From Bacillus sp. EB106-08-02-XG196 (GTDB lineage: Bacteria > Bacillota > Bacilli > Bacillales > Cytobacillaceae): 64,000 nt of DNA. A program made the translations under genes and the position numbers. The first letter of the stretch is position 1, and every line of letters starts with the position of its first letter. The stretch lies in assembly GCF_013396335.1 (NCBI RefSeq), contig NZ_JABWSY010000009.1, positions 62,001 to 126,000 of the forward strand. The letters run 5' to 3'. Below the pieces are notes generated by a model. The model was not told where the DNA came from. It saw nothing but the letters and a program-made list of their open reading frames with translations, and searched no databases. Shown piece by piece: positions 1-8,262 of the stretch.

Positions 1-367
1 TAGAATAATCCATGATTTTCCTTACTGTATCAAAAAGCTGCTCATCTAATTTATCTCGCTCGGAAATTAGGGTATTAATTTCTTTCTCAAGATCTTTGAT
101 GCTTGCCAAATTCAAAAAGCGATGGATATATTTATAGGCATTCTCACGAGAAGAAATAACAATCCCGCTGCCCTTTGTTGATTGAACAATCTCCACATCT
201 TCTAATATCTTTATCGCCCTTCTTACTGTCTCAGGAGAAACTTTATACTCACTTGCCAATGTAGATCTTCCGTGAATCCTTTCACCCACTTTGAATTTAC
301 CATCGTAAATTCGATTTGCTAAGTCGATTGCTATCCGTTCATAAGTTGGTATTTGTGCCCTTTGCAT
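1..367 (-). CDS. GntR-family transcriptional regulator, partial (C-terminus beyond the left edge)
   Basis: The first 122 residues are visible. Residues 1-75 form a GntR-type winged helix: the stretch around IPTYERIAIDLANRI is followed by SPETVRRAIKILED, the recognition-helix region. A helical heptad-like stretch follows (DLEKEINTLISERDKLDEQL), suggesting a coiled-coil linker. That layout occurs in GntR regulators carrying a C-terminal RCK_C/TrkA-C ligand domain (BusR-like), but the C-terminal domain is outside the window, so the ligand class is unknown. The ATG at 367 follows a GGAGG-type site. It is separated from the dioxygenase run by a terminator, so a role in controlling that run is only a positional guess. 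Confidence 0.8.
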   Translation of the reverse strand, partial: MQRAQIPTYERIAIDLANRIYDGKFKVGERIHGRSTLASEYKVSPETVRRAIKILEDVEIVQSTKGSGIVISSRENAYKYIHRFLNLASIKDLEKEINTLISERDKLDEQLFDTVRKIMDYS

Positions 368-456
368 ATATTCCTCCACGAAACTGAGTCAATTTTATTT
401 TATTATTCCACTATACTCTAAAAAAATTGTCGATGCGAACAGATAGATTAAACTTC

Positions 457-498
457 AAAAAAAAGTGCCAGGCACCCGAGGTGTCTAGCACTTTTTTT
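457..498. terminator. bidirectional rho-independent terminator
   Basis: The stem pairs AGTGC...GGCACC with GGTGTC...GCACT and is flanked by an A-run on the left and a T-run on the right, so it can end transcripts from either side. It ends the leftward dioxygenase gene run; the stop codon of the double VOC gene lies inside it. Confidence 0.85.
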
Positions 499-1465
499 AC
501 GAATCAAATCTTACTAGTAATTCAATGATTACTTTAAAGTCCGAGGTGGTATCCATATATGCATATCTGCCTTTTCCATTGTAGAAATTCCCGGTTTGAA
601 TGACGGGATACCCCATATCCTCTAGAAGCTTAATTTTTTCATCCATGTTTTTTATTACAAACGAAATATGATGAACACCTTCTCCATGTGTTTCAAGGTG
701 TTGTTTCCAAGTGCTTGGAGAAAGACCTGGCTCAATTAATTCAATTTGAAGCAGAGGAGTGTTAATAAACATATATCTAGAATCACCTTCGGTTGGCTCT
801 CCTTCAAAAACAACCTGGGTAAGCTCGCTTTGTCCGGATTGAATAACTTGTGGTTTTTCAACACCTAGTAGTTTACAGTATGCCTCGGCTGCTGCATCGA
901 GATCTTTTACAACAATCGCTAGTTGCTCAACCTGATTTGTCCCAAGCAAAGGTTCATAGGATTCTTTACTTGGCTCTGTATCCCGTGGTTCAGCACTTTC
1001 AAGGAGTTCTACCAGTGTTTTATGGTCATTCAAGGTATCCACATATACATACCTGCCGTCACTTGAAGTAAATTCACCACTTTGGAGCAATGGATATCCA
1101 CTTTCTTCAAAAACCGGAAGTTTTTCCTTAATAGAATCCACATCAAAGGCAATATGATGGATTCCTTCTCCAACTGTATCTAAAAATTCACGCATTGTAC
1201 CTGGTTCTTCATTTGGTTCGATTAGTTCAAACTGTACGGTTGGTGTATTCATAAATACTAATTTACTTCGAGAATTCGTTGGCTTGCCGCGAAAAACCAT
1301 TTTGGAAACCGCACTATCACCTGTTAGGAACCATGCAGGTTTTGGAATTCCTAGAAGTTTAGCAAACAATTCTGACGTCTTCTCAATATCGCGAACAACA
1401 AAGGCAAGTTGATTGATTTCATTATTACCTGCCAAAGGCTTTTTTTCTGTTAAAGATTCAGTCAA
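497..1465 (-). CDS. tandem VOC (glyoxalase-fold) protein, last gene of the catabolic run
   Basis: This protein contains two VOC/glyoxalase modules of about 140 residues each (roughly 15-155 and 175-320), joined by an acidic linker. Each has the beta-alpha-beta-beta-beta pattern and a VEGIHHIAF-like metal-ligand strand (GEGIHHIAFDV and GEGVHHISFVI) ending in LVELLES or IIELLVR. The second glutamates are plausible metal ligands. It resembles methylmalonyl-CoA epimerase or 4-hydroxyphenylpyruvate dioxygenase-like VOC proteins rather than a classical extradiol enzyme; the function is not assignable. I chose the TTG at 1465 because AGAGGTGAT sits 6 bases before it. An upstream in-frame GTG at 1474 would lie inside that ribosome site. 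Confidence 0.75.
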   Translation of the reverse strand: MTESLTEKKPLAGNNEINQLAFVVRDIEKTSELFAKLLGIPKPAWFLTGDSAVSKMVFRGKPTNSRSKLVFMNTPTVQFELIEPNEEPGTMREFLDTVGEGIHHIAFDVDSIKEKLPVFEESGYPLLQSGEFTSSDGRYVYVDTLNDHKTLVELLESAEPRDTEPSKESYEPLLGTNQVEQLAIVVKDLDAAAEAYCKLLGVEKPQVIQSGQSELTQVVFEGEPTEGDSRYMFINTPLLQIELIEPGLSPSTWKQHLETHGEGVHHISFVIKNMDEKIKLLEDMGYPVIQTGNFYNGKGRYAYMDTTSDFKVIIELLVRFDS

Positions 1466-1489
1466 AATGATCACCTCTAATTCTTTTTT

Positions 1490-2275
1490 TCAACCTAGTC
1501 CACGGACAGATAATCCACCATCACTCGAGATAACTTCTCCAGTAATCGCCCTTGCGTTATCGGAAGCAAGCAGCAAGTAAGCTCCTACATGATCTTCAGA
1601 TGACATTGCAATCCGAAGCGGGTTTCGTGATTTAATACTTTTTTCTTTTGTCTCGTTATCTACCATTTTTACAAATGGCTGCAGCGGAGAAATGACATTT
1701 AGTGCTGTCAACGTTCCTCCCGGAGCAACAGCATTCACTCTTATATCAGGAGCAAGCTCAAACGCAAGCTGGCGCATTAATCCAATTTGTGCGTGTTTGC
1801 TGGCGGTGTACCAGACTCCTCCTCCATCAGGATAGAACCCCGCACCTGACACAGTGAAAATCATATTACCGCCTGTTTTCTTCAATTCCTCCACTGACGC
1901 TTTTGCCCCATTGAAATATCCTTTTACATTGATGTCAAACAGGAAGTCATATGCATTTGACATTGCTTCGGGAGTAACAGTTTGGAATTTAGCAAACCCA
2001 TCAAAAACACCAGCATTCGCAACAAAAACATCTAACTTCCCAAATGCTTCCACGGCCATTCGAACTGCATCAGCGTGTGCTTGATAATTCGTAACATCTC
2101 CCTCAATACATTGCACAGAATCACCAAACTGCTGCTTTAGTTGATTCAGCCCCTCTAATGATTTATCGAGAACGGTAAGCACTGCCCCTTCTTTCACAAA
2201 GGCTTCTGTTACAGCCTTTCCGATACCAGAGGCACCACCGGTCAAATAAACTGATTTACCACTTAACTGAGCCAT
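1490..2275 (-). CDS. short-chain dehydrogenase, probable cis-dihydrodiol dehydrogenase
   Basis: This classical SDR has the cofactor motif TGGASGIG near residue 12, NAG at about residue 87, a catalytic serine in TVSGAG, and the YTASK active site. It resembles the BphB/HcaB group that oxidises cis-dihydrodiols to catechols with NAD+. Its position directly after the Rieske alpha and beta subunits supports that role. The start is the ATG at 2275, nine bases after AAGGAG; an in-frame ATG further upstream overlaps the beta-subunit gene and lacks a ribosome site. The identity of the diol substrate is inference. Confidence 0.82.
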   Translation of the reverse strand: MAQLSGKSVYLTGGASGIGKAVTEAFVKEGAVLTVLDKSLEGLNQLKQQFGDSVQCIEGDVTNYQAHADAVRMAVEAFGKLDVFVANAGVFDGFAKFQTVTPEAMSNAYDFLFDINVKGYFNGAKASVEELKKTGGNMIFTVSGAGFYPDGGGVWYTASKHAQIGLMRQLAFELAPDIRVNAVAPGGTLTALNVISPLQPFVKMVDNETKEKSIKSRNPLRIAMSSEDHVGAYLLLASDNARAITGEVISSDGGLSVRGLG

Positions 2276-2306
2276 ATAATACTGCTCCTTCCTGCTGCTA
2301 AAGCCA

Positions 2307-2816
2307 TTACACAAAGATAGCTAGATTTCGTGTATTAATCGTCGTTTGATCGACAATGAAAAAGCGTTTCGATAGTTTCCATTCACCATTTTCATAAATA
2401 AATTCATCTTGTCGTTCACCAGAAATTAAATCGTGATGAATATCGGTGCTGCGGCTCCGGTAAATCATCAAATAGCTGTTTACTACTGCTTTTTCATTTG
2501 GTACATAATCTATCAGCCGCACATTGTTCACTAATCTTCTAGTCCGAGAAGGAGGAATTTCAGCCCATGCATAATCCGTTTTTAGACGATCCACACGAAT
2601 TTTCAATAATTCAATGTCATCATCAAATGCAAACATATCCAAGGCATAATCTGGACGTTCTATACCCTCTTTGTTAACACGAACCGGCATTTGATATTTT
2701 AATGTTGGGTGCATTAAGCTAAACCACCCATCAAAATCGATATCATCTAACAGTTTAGCTTCCCGATAAAGCCATTGTTCAAATTCATAGGTCGCTAGCA
2801 TCCTCTCAATTGTCAT
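2307..2816 (-). CDS. aromatic-ring-hydroxylating dioxygenase, beta subunit
   Basis: This 169-residue protein has the NTF2/SnoaL-like fold of ring-hydroxylating dioxygenase beta subunits. Family features include the N-terminal EFEQWLYREAKLLDD helix, the SRTRRLVNNVRL strand and the C-terminal WKLSKRFFIVDQTTI strand. The subunit is structural, forming the alpha3beta3 hexamer with the upstream alpha subunit. Its ATG follows GAGGGAGAAG. The length is typical (about 165-190 residues). It lies 62 bases downstream of the alpha gene and is cotranscribed with it. Confidence 0.9.
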   Translation of the reverse strand: MTIERMLATYEFEQWLYREAKLLDDIDFDGWFSLMHPTLKYQMPVRVNKEGIERPDYALDMFAFDDDIELLKIRVDRLKTDYAWAEIPPSRTRRLVNNVRLIDYVPNEKAVVNSYLMIYRSRSTDIHHDLISGERQDEFIYENGEWKLSKRFFIVDQTTINTRNLAIFV

Positions 2817-2878
2817 AACTTCTCCCTCAATCCTTTAATATTTTTTTGATAAAGGTCATGAAAAGTGTGAGAGCAATC

Positions 2879-4183
2879 TCACTTCGTCATTAAGTCAAGC
2901 CAGTAACGATAAAAATTTCTTTGATTGGCTTCAGTAAATTTATCATCATAAACGACACCTGGGCCAACGAATTCTGTTACTGGTTTACGGTGCAAGCCCA
3001 TCGTGTAATTAAATGTCAGCTGTTTTACTAATGGCATCGTACCAGAGGCAGCAGCTGTAATGTCTGTGAATACTTCTGTGTCATCCTGTTCAAAAATACC
3101 TGAAGGGCTAAATGTTAGAATAAATGATTCTCGTGAGCGTCTCTTCCAATCCTCTGGAGCATTTTTCTCAACTAAAAACCATGTAATTACTTCCATTTTA
3201 TCCACAGATATTGGTCTCCAAATTCGCATTGAGGTATTAGAGATTAACTGGCCTTTAATTTTTGTATGAGAAATTAAAAACGATAGGTTAGGAAAGATGT
3301 TTCCAATCATATTCTTTAGATTAGATAGAACCTCGTATTGTTCTTCTGTTAGATTTTCTTTGTACTCATCCTTTAGTTCTTCAGGGAAGGCAAAGTCTGG
3401 ATTCGGTGTGCCAAGGTTTAAGCCATGCCCATTAGTGGTGTGGATTTGATAACCTTTTTTCGAATAAGTCGCACTTGGAACCATTCCTAATTTGGCAATA
3501 GAACCGTGAGTAACCATCGTATGATAGGAATCACCTACGAAGTTATCTGCTCCGATTTTCCAATTAGAATGAATAACGAATCGTTGCGGCGGTCCCATTA
3601 CTTCCATTTCTGCTCTTCCTGCAAATATATCAATATACCATTTAAAATCTCCTAAAAAAGCCTCTAAAGACTCTGCTTCATCATTCCAAGTCCCAAACAA
3701 TAACCCTTTGTATGACTCCACTCTAATTTTGTGTAGACCCAGCTGGGATTTATCTAAGCTATCCCCGTAAATGTCCTTTTGGAGCGGAACACCCACACAA
3801 TCTCCATTGTTTTTAAAATTAAAGCCATGATAAGGACAAGTAAATAATGACTTATTGCCAGCATCTGCGCGACAAAGCTTCATCCCCCGGTGTGTACACA
3901 TATTGTACAGGCCGCGGATTTGATTATCAGCACCTCGAGAAATAATGACGGAATAGCCAGATACATCCCTTGTGATAAAGTCATTTTTGTTCGGAATTTC
4001 CGATTCATGTCCAATGAATACCCAAGTTTTTAAAAATATTTTTTTGTGCTCTAAATCATATATCGTTGGGTCACCTAGAAGATAGGCAGGAATGGCTCCA
4101 TTTTCAGGTTTAACGCTTTCATTTAAGTATTCAATGGCTTCTTTTTGAGACATCTCTTCTAAATTTATGTTCGTTTTGTACAT
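2879..4183 (-). CDS. Rieske ring-hydroxylating dioxygenase, alpha subunit
   Basis: This is the catalytic subunit of a Rieske non-heme iron oxygenase that adds both atoms of O2 to an aromatic ring. The Rieske [2Fe-2S] ligands are C96 and H98 (CTHRG) and C116 and H119 (CPYHGF). The mononuclear iron site is DSYHTMVTH: bridging D218, H221 and H226. The length of 434 residues fits naphthalene/biphenyl-type alpha subunits. The beta subunit and diol dehydrogenase follow immediately. No ferredoxin or reductase gene occurs in the window, so electron transfer must use partners encoded elsewhere. The substrate cannot be read from sequence. Confidence 0.92.
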   Translation of the reverse strand: MYKTNINLEEMSQKEAIEYLNESVKPENGAIPAYLLGDPTIYDLEHKKIFLKTWVFIGHESEIPNKNDFITRDVSGYSVIISRGADNQIRGLYNMCTHRGMKLCRADAGNKSLFTCPYHGFNFKNNGDCVGVPLQKDIYGDSLDKSQLGLHKIRVESYKGLLFGTWNDEAESLEAFLGDFKWYIDIFAGRAEMEVMGPPQRFVIHSNWKIGADNFVGDSYHTMVTHGSIAKLGMVPSATYSKKGYQIHTTNGHGLNLGTPNPDFAFPEELKDEYKENLTEEQYEVLSNLKNMIGNIFPNLSFLISHTKIKGQLISNTSMRIWRPISVDKMEVITWFLVEKNAPEDWKRRSRESFILTFSPSGIFEQDDTEVFTDITAAASGTMPLVKQLTFNYTMGLHRKPVTEFVGPGVVYDDKFTEANQRNFYRYWLDLMTK

Positions 4184-4224
4184 TGCCTTTTCCCCCTAAA
4201 TATATTTTTACGTTGCCATTCATT

Positions 4225-4258
4225 CAGGGGAAAAAGCAATTAATAACGTTTACCCCTG
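4225..4258. promoter_or_regulatory. 34-bp near-palindrome upstream of the Rieske alpha gene
   Basis: The outer arms CAGGGG and CCCCTG match perfectly and the full arms agree at 13 of 17 positions. It lies in the 109-bp gap between the aspartate-dehydrogenase-like gene and the alpha subunit, the largest gap inside the run between 0.5 and 10 kb. It could be an operator or a weak RNA hairpin. It does not resemble the GTTTT-N6-AAAAC motif found elsewhere in the island. Confidence 0.35.
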
Positions 4259-4292
4259 TATGTTATTATTAAGTATTTTTCCAATAAATAAT

Positions 4293-5075
4293 TTAGCCAA
4301 CTTGGATAACAGCATCTTTATTTTTTAATGATGACAATACACTAAGAGCAGCCAAATAACTCGTTTTTGGATTGTTCGGCATAGGATCATTTTCTACCTT
4401 TAGAGATAATCTGCCAAATGATCCTGTTGCTTCGATACTATGACTATTATTCTTAATACTAGGATCAGAAATGATTTTTACTCGGGTTTTATTTGGCCCT
4501 AATCCTGCAAGTGACAAAATGATTGAAACATTGATGTTTTTTGGGAACAACTCAATGGCATCACGAGCAGAACCCTCAAAAAGAATCTTTTCTATATCCA
4601 ATGGTGCACCCGGTAAAGCCTGGGGCGGCTTTCTTGTAATAATCGAAACACTGTACAGTTCGCCATTGGATTTCGCTGCTTTTAAGACATCTAGTCCTCC
4701 AATTGCACCGGAGGGGAGGTATATCTTTTTGCCATTCTCATTGCAGATTTCTTCAAGCGTTTGAATAAAATTCAGATCACTGAGAGCACCAACACTGCTA
4801 AGTACTAAATCCTTACCACAGCTTAGAACCTGAGCAGCATACTCTTTTACCACTTCGACAGTAGCAGCTTCGATAACTAAATCTATATTCGACTGTAATA
4901 GTGATTGAATATCTTCAAAAACTTCAGTATCAAATTCAGATGCTAGCTGCTGAGCCGAACTTGGATTGCGGGTATAAATGCCAACAATTTTAGAATTTAC
5001 CAAGAATTTATTAGTATTAATGCTTTGAAGTAGGAATCTGCCAATGTTTCCACCGCCGATTAGGCCGATATTCAT
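4293..5075 (-). CDS. aspartate dehydrogenase-like NAD(P)-dependent enzyme
   Basis: The N-terminal Rossmann motif GLIGGGNIGRFLL is followed by the family segments SVGALSD, LPSGAIGGLDVLKAA and FEGSARDAIELFPKNINVS. A later NSHSIEATGSFG segment carries the conserved histidine of the aspartate dehydrogenase (NadX, DUF108) family. Characterised members oxidise L-aspartate to iminoaspartate/oxaloacetate or run in reverse. Here it sits between a ThDP enzyme/aldehyde dehydrogenase pair and a dioxygenase, so another amino or oxo acid may be the real substrate. The start follows AAGGAGG. Family membership is solid; the reaction in this pathway is inference. Confidence 0.8.
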   Translation of the reverse strand: MNIGLIGGGNIGRFLLQSINTNKFLVNSKIVGIYTRNPSSAQQLASEFDTEVFEDIQSLLQSNIDLVIEAATVEVVKEYAAQVLSCGKDLVLSSVGALSDLNFIQTLEEICNENGKKIYLPSGAIGGLDVLKAAKSNGELYSVSIITRKPPQALPGAPLDIEKILFEGSARDAIELFPKNINVSIILSLAGLGPNKTRVKIISDPSIKNNSHSIEATGSFGRLSLKVENDPMPNNPKTSYLAALSVLSSLKNKDAVIQVG

Positions 5076-5091
5076 CTGACATTCCTCCTTA

Positions 5092-6537
5092 TCAATTGGC
5101 TAACCCGTATGAATCTGCAAAATACTCTAACCCACAGTGCCTTATTTCACGAGATAGTCCACTTTCTTTTAGACCTGGGAAATCAAGATGGAGGTCTTGG
5201 AAAACGGTATGGTTATTATGAAAAACAGCTCCTGCTTCTAATTGGTCTGCTAATTGGATTGCCAGTTCCGAATCCTCAGTCCAAACTGACGCTCTTAAGC
5301 CGAATTCACTGTCATTTGCGAGCTTAACGGCTTCTTCTACTGTTGTAAAAGGCAAAATTGGAATGACAGGACCAAATTGTTCTGCACGAACAATTTCACT
5401 ATTTTGATCTGCACCTGTAATAATCGTTGGTAAAATAAAGTAACCTTGATCCCATGATTCAGGGTCTATCTGAATTCCAGCTGAAATGATAGTTGCACCC
5501 GAATCAGCTGCACGTTCAATTAATCCTTTAACATAGTCATATTGCGATTTATTATTTAAAGGTCCCATCTCAACATCAGGCTGAATTCCGTTGCCAACCC
5601 TGATTCTTTGAAATTCCTTTTTAAGCTTTTCTATGATTTCCTCATATCTTGACTCATGTACATAGATCCTTTTTATAGCTGAGCATACTTGGCCTGCAGC
5701 ACGAAGTACACCAAATCGAAGGCGCTTAATACTGTCTTCATCAAGATTGGCATCTTCAAGAATAATGGCTGCATCATTTCCACCAAGTTCCATATAGAGG
5801 TTCTTTACCGTACCTGAAGCTGCACGCATGATATCTTTTCCTGTTTCGGTACTGCCCACGAAAGCAATCGTCTTTACTCTTGGATCAGAACAAAGTGCCT
5901 CACCAATCACACCACCCGAACCTGTTACGACATTAACAACTCCTGCCGGGAAATAGGAAGCCAGCACCTTTAAAAATGACATAATTGTCAGAGGACAATT
6001 TGTAGCTGGCTTAACCACTACAGTGTTTCCTGTTAAAACAGCTGGTATCACTCGCTTAAAAGTTAATATCATCGGCGAGTTCCAAGGTGAAATAATGGCA
6101 GCGACACCACGTGCACGTTTTCGAATTTGCACCTTTTGATTGCCTGGCAAACTTTCAGGCTTCCACCATTCAAGCAATTCATCTGCTGCTTGGTGCATAA
6201 TATCTACACAGCGCAGCAAATCTTTCTTTGCTTCCACTAGTACTTTTCCATTCTCTCGTACTAGTAAGGTTACATTTTCTTCAACGATTGCTTTTATTTC
6301 CTCCGCTGCCAAATGCATGCTGCTTGCTCGTTCCTCAATATCACTTCGCGACCAGGTCTCGTATGCCTTTTCGGCAGTTGCAATCGCATGATCGACATCT
6401 GCTTTGGAACATAAAGCTACTTCCCCGACAACTTCATCTATATTTGCTGGATTGATGACATTAGCTTTTTTTTCTGTTTCATACCAATTACCGCCAATCA
6501 AGTACTTACCTGAAACAAATGGATATGTTGAGATCAT
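5092..6537 (-). CDS. aldehyde dehydrogenase family protein
   Basis: This NAD(P)+-dependent aldehyde dehydrogenase has 481 residues, the family's usual length. The general-base glutamate is in MELGGND, the nucleophilic cysteine in RAAGQVCSAIKRI, the oxyanion asparagine in SPWNSPM, and the cofactor segment is FVGSTETGKDIM. It resembles benzaldehyde/vanillin-type dehydrogenases. It follows the ThDP enzyme by 12 bases, so the likely role is to oxidise the aldehyde that enzyme makes. The start is an ATG after AAGGGGGG. Confidence 0.9.
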   Translation of the reverse strand: MISTYPFVSGKYLIGGNWYETEKKANVINPANIDEVVGEVALCSKADVDHAIATAEKAYETWSRSDIEERASSMHLAAEEIKAIVEENVTLLVRENGKVLVEAKKDLLRCVDIMHQAADELLEWWKPESLPGNQKVQIRKRARGVAAIISPWNSPMILTFKRVIPAVLTGNTVVVKPATNCPLTIMSFLKVLASYFPAGVVNVVTGSGGVIGEALCSDPRVKTIAFVGSTETGKDIMRAASGTVKNLYMELGGNDAAIILEDANLDEDSIKRLRFGVLRAAGQVCSAIKRIYVHESRYEEIIEKLKKEFQRIRVGNGIQPDVEMGPLNNKSQYDYVKGLIERAADSGATIISAGIQIDPESWDQGYFILPTIITGADQNSEIVRAEQFGPVIPILPFTTVEEAVKLANDSEFGLRASVWTEDSELAIQLADQLEAGAVFHNNHTVFQDLHLDFPGLKESGLSREIRHCGLEYFADSYGLAN

Positions 6538-6549
6538 TCTTTTCCCCCC

Positions 6550-8238
6550 TTAAAGCTTTCTTGGTTTGAATGCATCTGCTGCGCCTGGAGGTCCTCCAAA
6601 TGGCTTAGCCATTGGTCCAACAGCTTCCATATCAACCACAATAATGGTTGGCTTTTTAGTATCAACTGCTTTTTCAAGTGCTGAAGCAAATTCATCAGGT
6701 GAGCCGATTCTAGTAGATTCATATCCCATAGATTGTCCTAATAGTACAAAATCAGGACTTAAGAGATCGACTGCTACTTGCCGTCCGTAGGCAGCATCTT
6801 GAATATTACGGAGTACCCCATAGCCAGCATCATCGAACAATACCACGATTAATGGTAAATTTTCTTGAGCAGCAGTTGCCATTTCTCCTACATTCACCAT
6901 AAATCCGCCATCACCAGCCATCAACACCACTTGACGGTCTTTAAATGCCATTTGTGCGCCAATGGCTGTAGGTAATCCCTGGCCAATTCCTCCACCAGAG
7001 GCATGAATAGAAGTACGAGGTTCATAGATTTCAAATAATCGACTTCCCCATACATTTGCTTGGACGGTTACATCGCGTACTAATATAGAATCTCGCGGCA
7101 ATACTTTTCGCATGCCATCTAGAATTTGTTCATATGGACCAAGAGTTGCTCGTAATGCTGCCCGCAATTCTTGACGAACCGTCTGTACTTCATCTAGATA
7201 TGCAGGGTCAGGATTTATTTCTATTTGGGATAAGTCTTGAATGATTGTATTAAGGATTTGCTTGGCATCCCCTACTAGCCCATTGGTAGCTTCGTAGTTT
7301 CTATTAATAGCCTGCCAATCTGCATCTATGGCAATATGTTCTTTCGGAACAGATACTTTCCAGTTCGCCGTTTCATTTCCTCTAAATCTTACACCAATAC
7401 TAATCAATAAATCAGAATCCTTTAATAACTTTTTCGTTAACTCATAAGCAGCAAAGTGACCGATACACTGAGGATGATCTTCTGGTATACTTCCTTTACC
7501 TGATTGACTTGTAATAACAGCTGCACCAATTATTTCTGCTAATTGCTTCACTTCATTCGATGCACCTGCGGAAATCACTCCTCCGCCTGCCCAAATAACA
7601 GGACGGCAGGCATTACTGATTTTGGCTACGATTTCTTTGGGTAAATCTAATGCTATATGGCTCGTTGGTGCTGCGAATCTGACTTCTTCAAGAGTATGAT
7701 TTGGAATAATTGCAGATTGAAAATCGATGGGAATTTCAAGCGATACTGGTCCAGACGGAGCAGCTAATGCATCTTGAATCGCTTGTCTAACTACAGCAGC
7801 TGTTTGCTCCGGTTTTCTTAAACGAAGTGCCTTTTTACAGGCTCCTTCCATCATCGACAACTGATCCTTACACTCGTGAATATATCCTCTTCCTGTACCT
7901 AAGTATGGAGAAGCCACTTCACCAGTTAAATGCAGAACAGGCACGCCTGCTGCCCAAGCTTCAATAAGTGAACCTGCAGCATTTCCAGCTCCAGTCCCCG
8001 TACTAGTAATGACGACACCTAATTTACCAGTTGCACGGGCATAACCGTCAGCCATATTAACTGCTCCGCTTTCACCGCGAGAACAAACGAGGTGAATGCT
8101 TCCTTCACGAAGAATTGCATCATAGATCGGCATGTTATGGATGCTGACAATTCCGAAAGCTGTAGATACACCTGCTCGTACTAATTCTTGAACAACAGCA
8201 TCTGCCGTTGTATATTCCATTTGAACTTGTGGACTCAT
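6550..8238 (-). CDS. thiamine diphosphate-dependent enzyme (acetolactate synthase / benzoylformate decarboxylase superfamily)
   Basis: This 562-residue protein has the three-domain layout of the superfamily. The N-terminal PYR domain contains the catalytic glutamate in SRGESGAVNMADGYAR. A central transhydrogenase-like domain and a C-terminal PP domain follow, the latter with GDGGFMVNVGEMATA for Mg-ThDP binding. Members decarboxylate or ligate 2-oxo acids. With a downstream aldehyde dehydrogenase, decarboxylation of an aryl 2-oxo acid (as in the mandelate pathway) is plausible but unproven. It is not likely to be the biosynthetic IlvB: no IlvN partner is adjacent. Confidence 0.82.
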   Translation of the reverse strand: MSPQVQMEYTTADAVVQELVRAGVSTAFGIVSIHNMPIYDAILREGSIHLVCSRGESGAVNMADGYARATGKLGVVITSTGTGAGNAAGSLIEAWAAGVPVLHLTGEVASPYLGTGRGYIHECKDQLSMMEGACKKALRLRKPEQTAAVVRQAIQDALAAPSGPVSLEIPIDFQSAIIPNHTLEEVRFAAPTSHIALDLPKEIVAKISNACRPVIWAGGGVISAGASNEVKQLAEIIGAAVITSQSGKGSIPEDHPQCIGHFAAYELTKKLLKDSDLLISIGVRFRGNETANWKVSVPKEHIAIDADWQAINRNYEATNGLVGDAKQILNTIIQDLSQIEINPDPAYLDEVQTVRQELRAALRATLGPYEQILDGMRKVLPRDSILVRDVTVQANVWGSRLFEIYEPRTSIHASGGGIGQGLPTAIGAQMAFKDRQVVLMAGDGGFMVNVGEMATAAQENLPLIVVLFDDAGYGVLRNIQDAAYGRQVAVDLLSPDFVLLGQSMGYESTRIGSPDEFASALEKAVDTKKPTIIVVDMEAVGPMAKPFGGPPGAADAFKPRKL

Positions 8239-8262
8239 GATTTACTCCTGCCTTTAATCATA

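Noticed and set aside
6534-6722. 62-residue Leu-rich minus-strand ORF
   Set aside because: It is an out-of-frame reading of the ThDP enzyme's C-terminal coding region with no ribosome site of its own.
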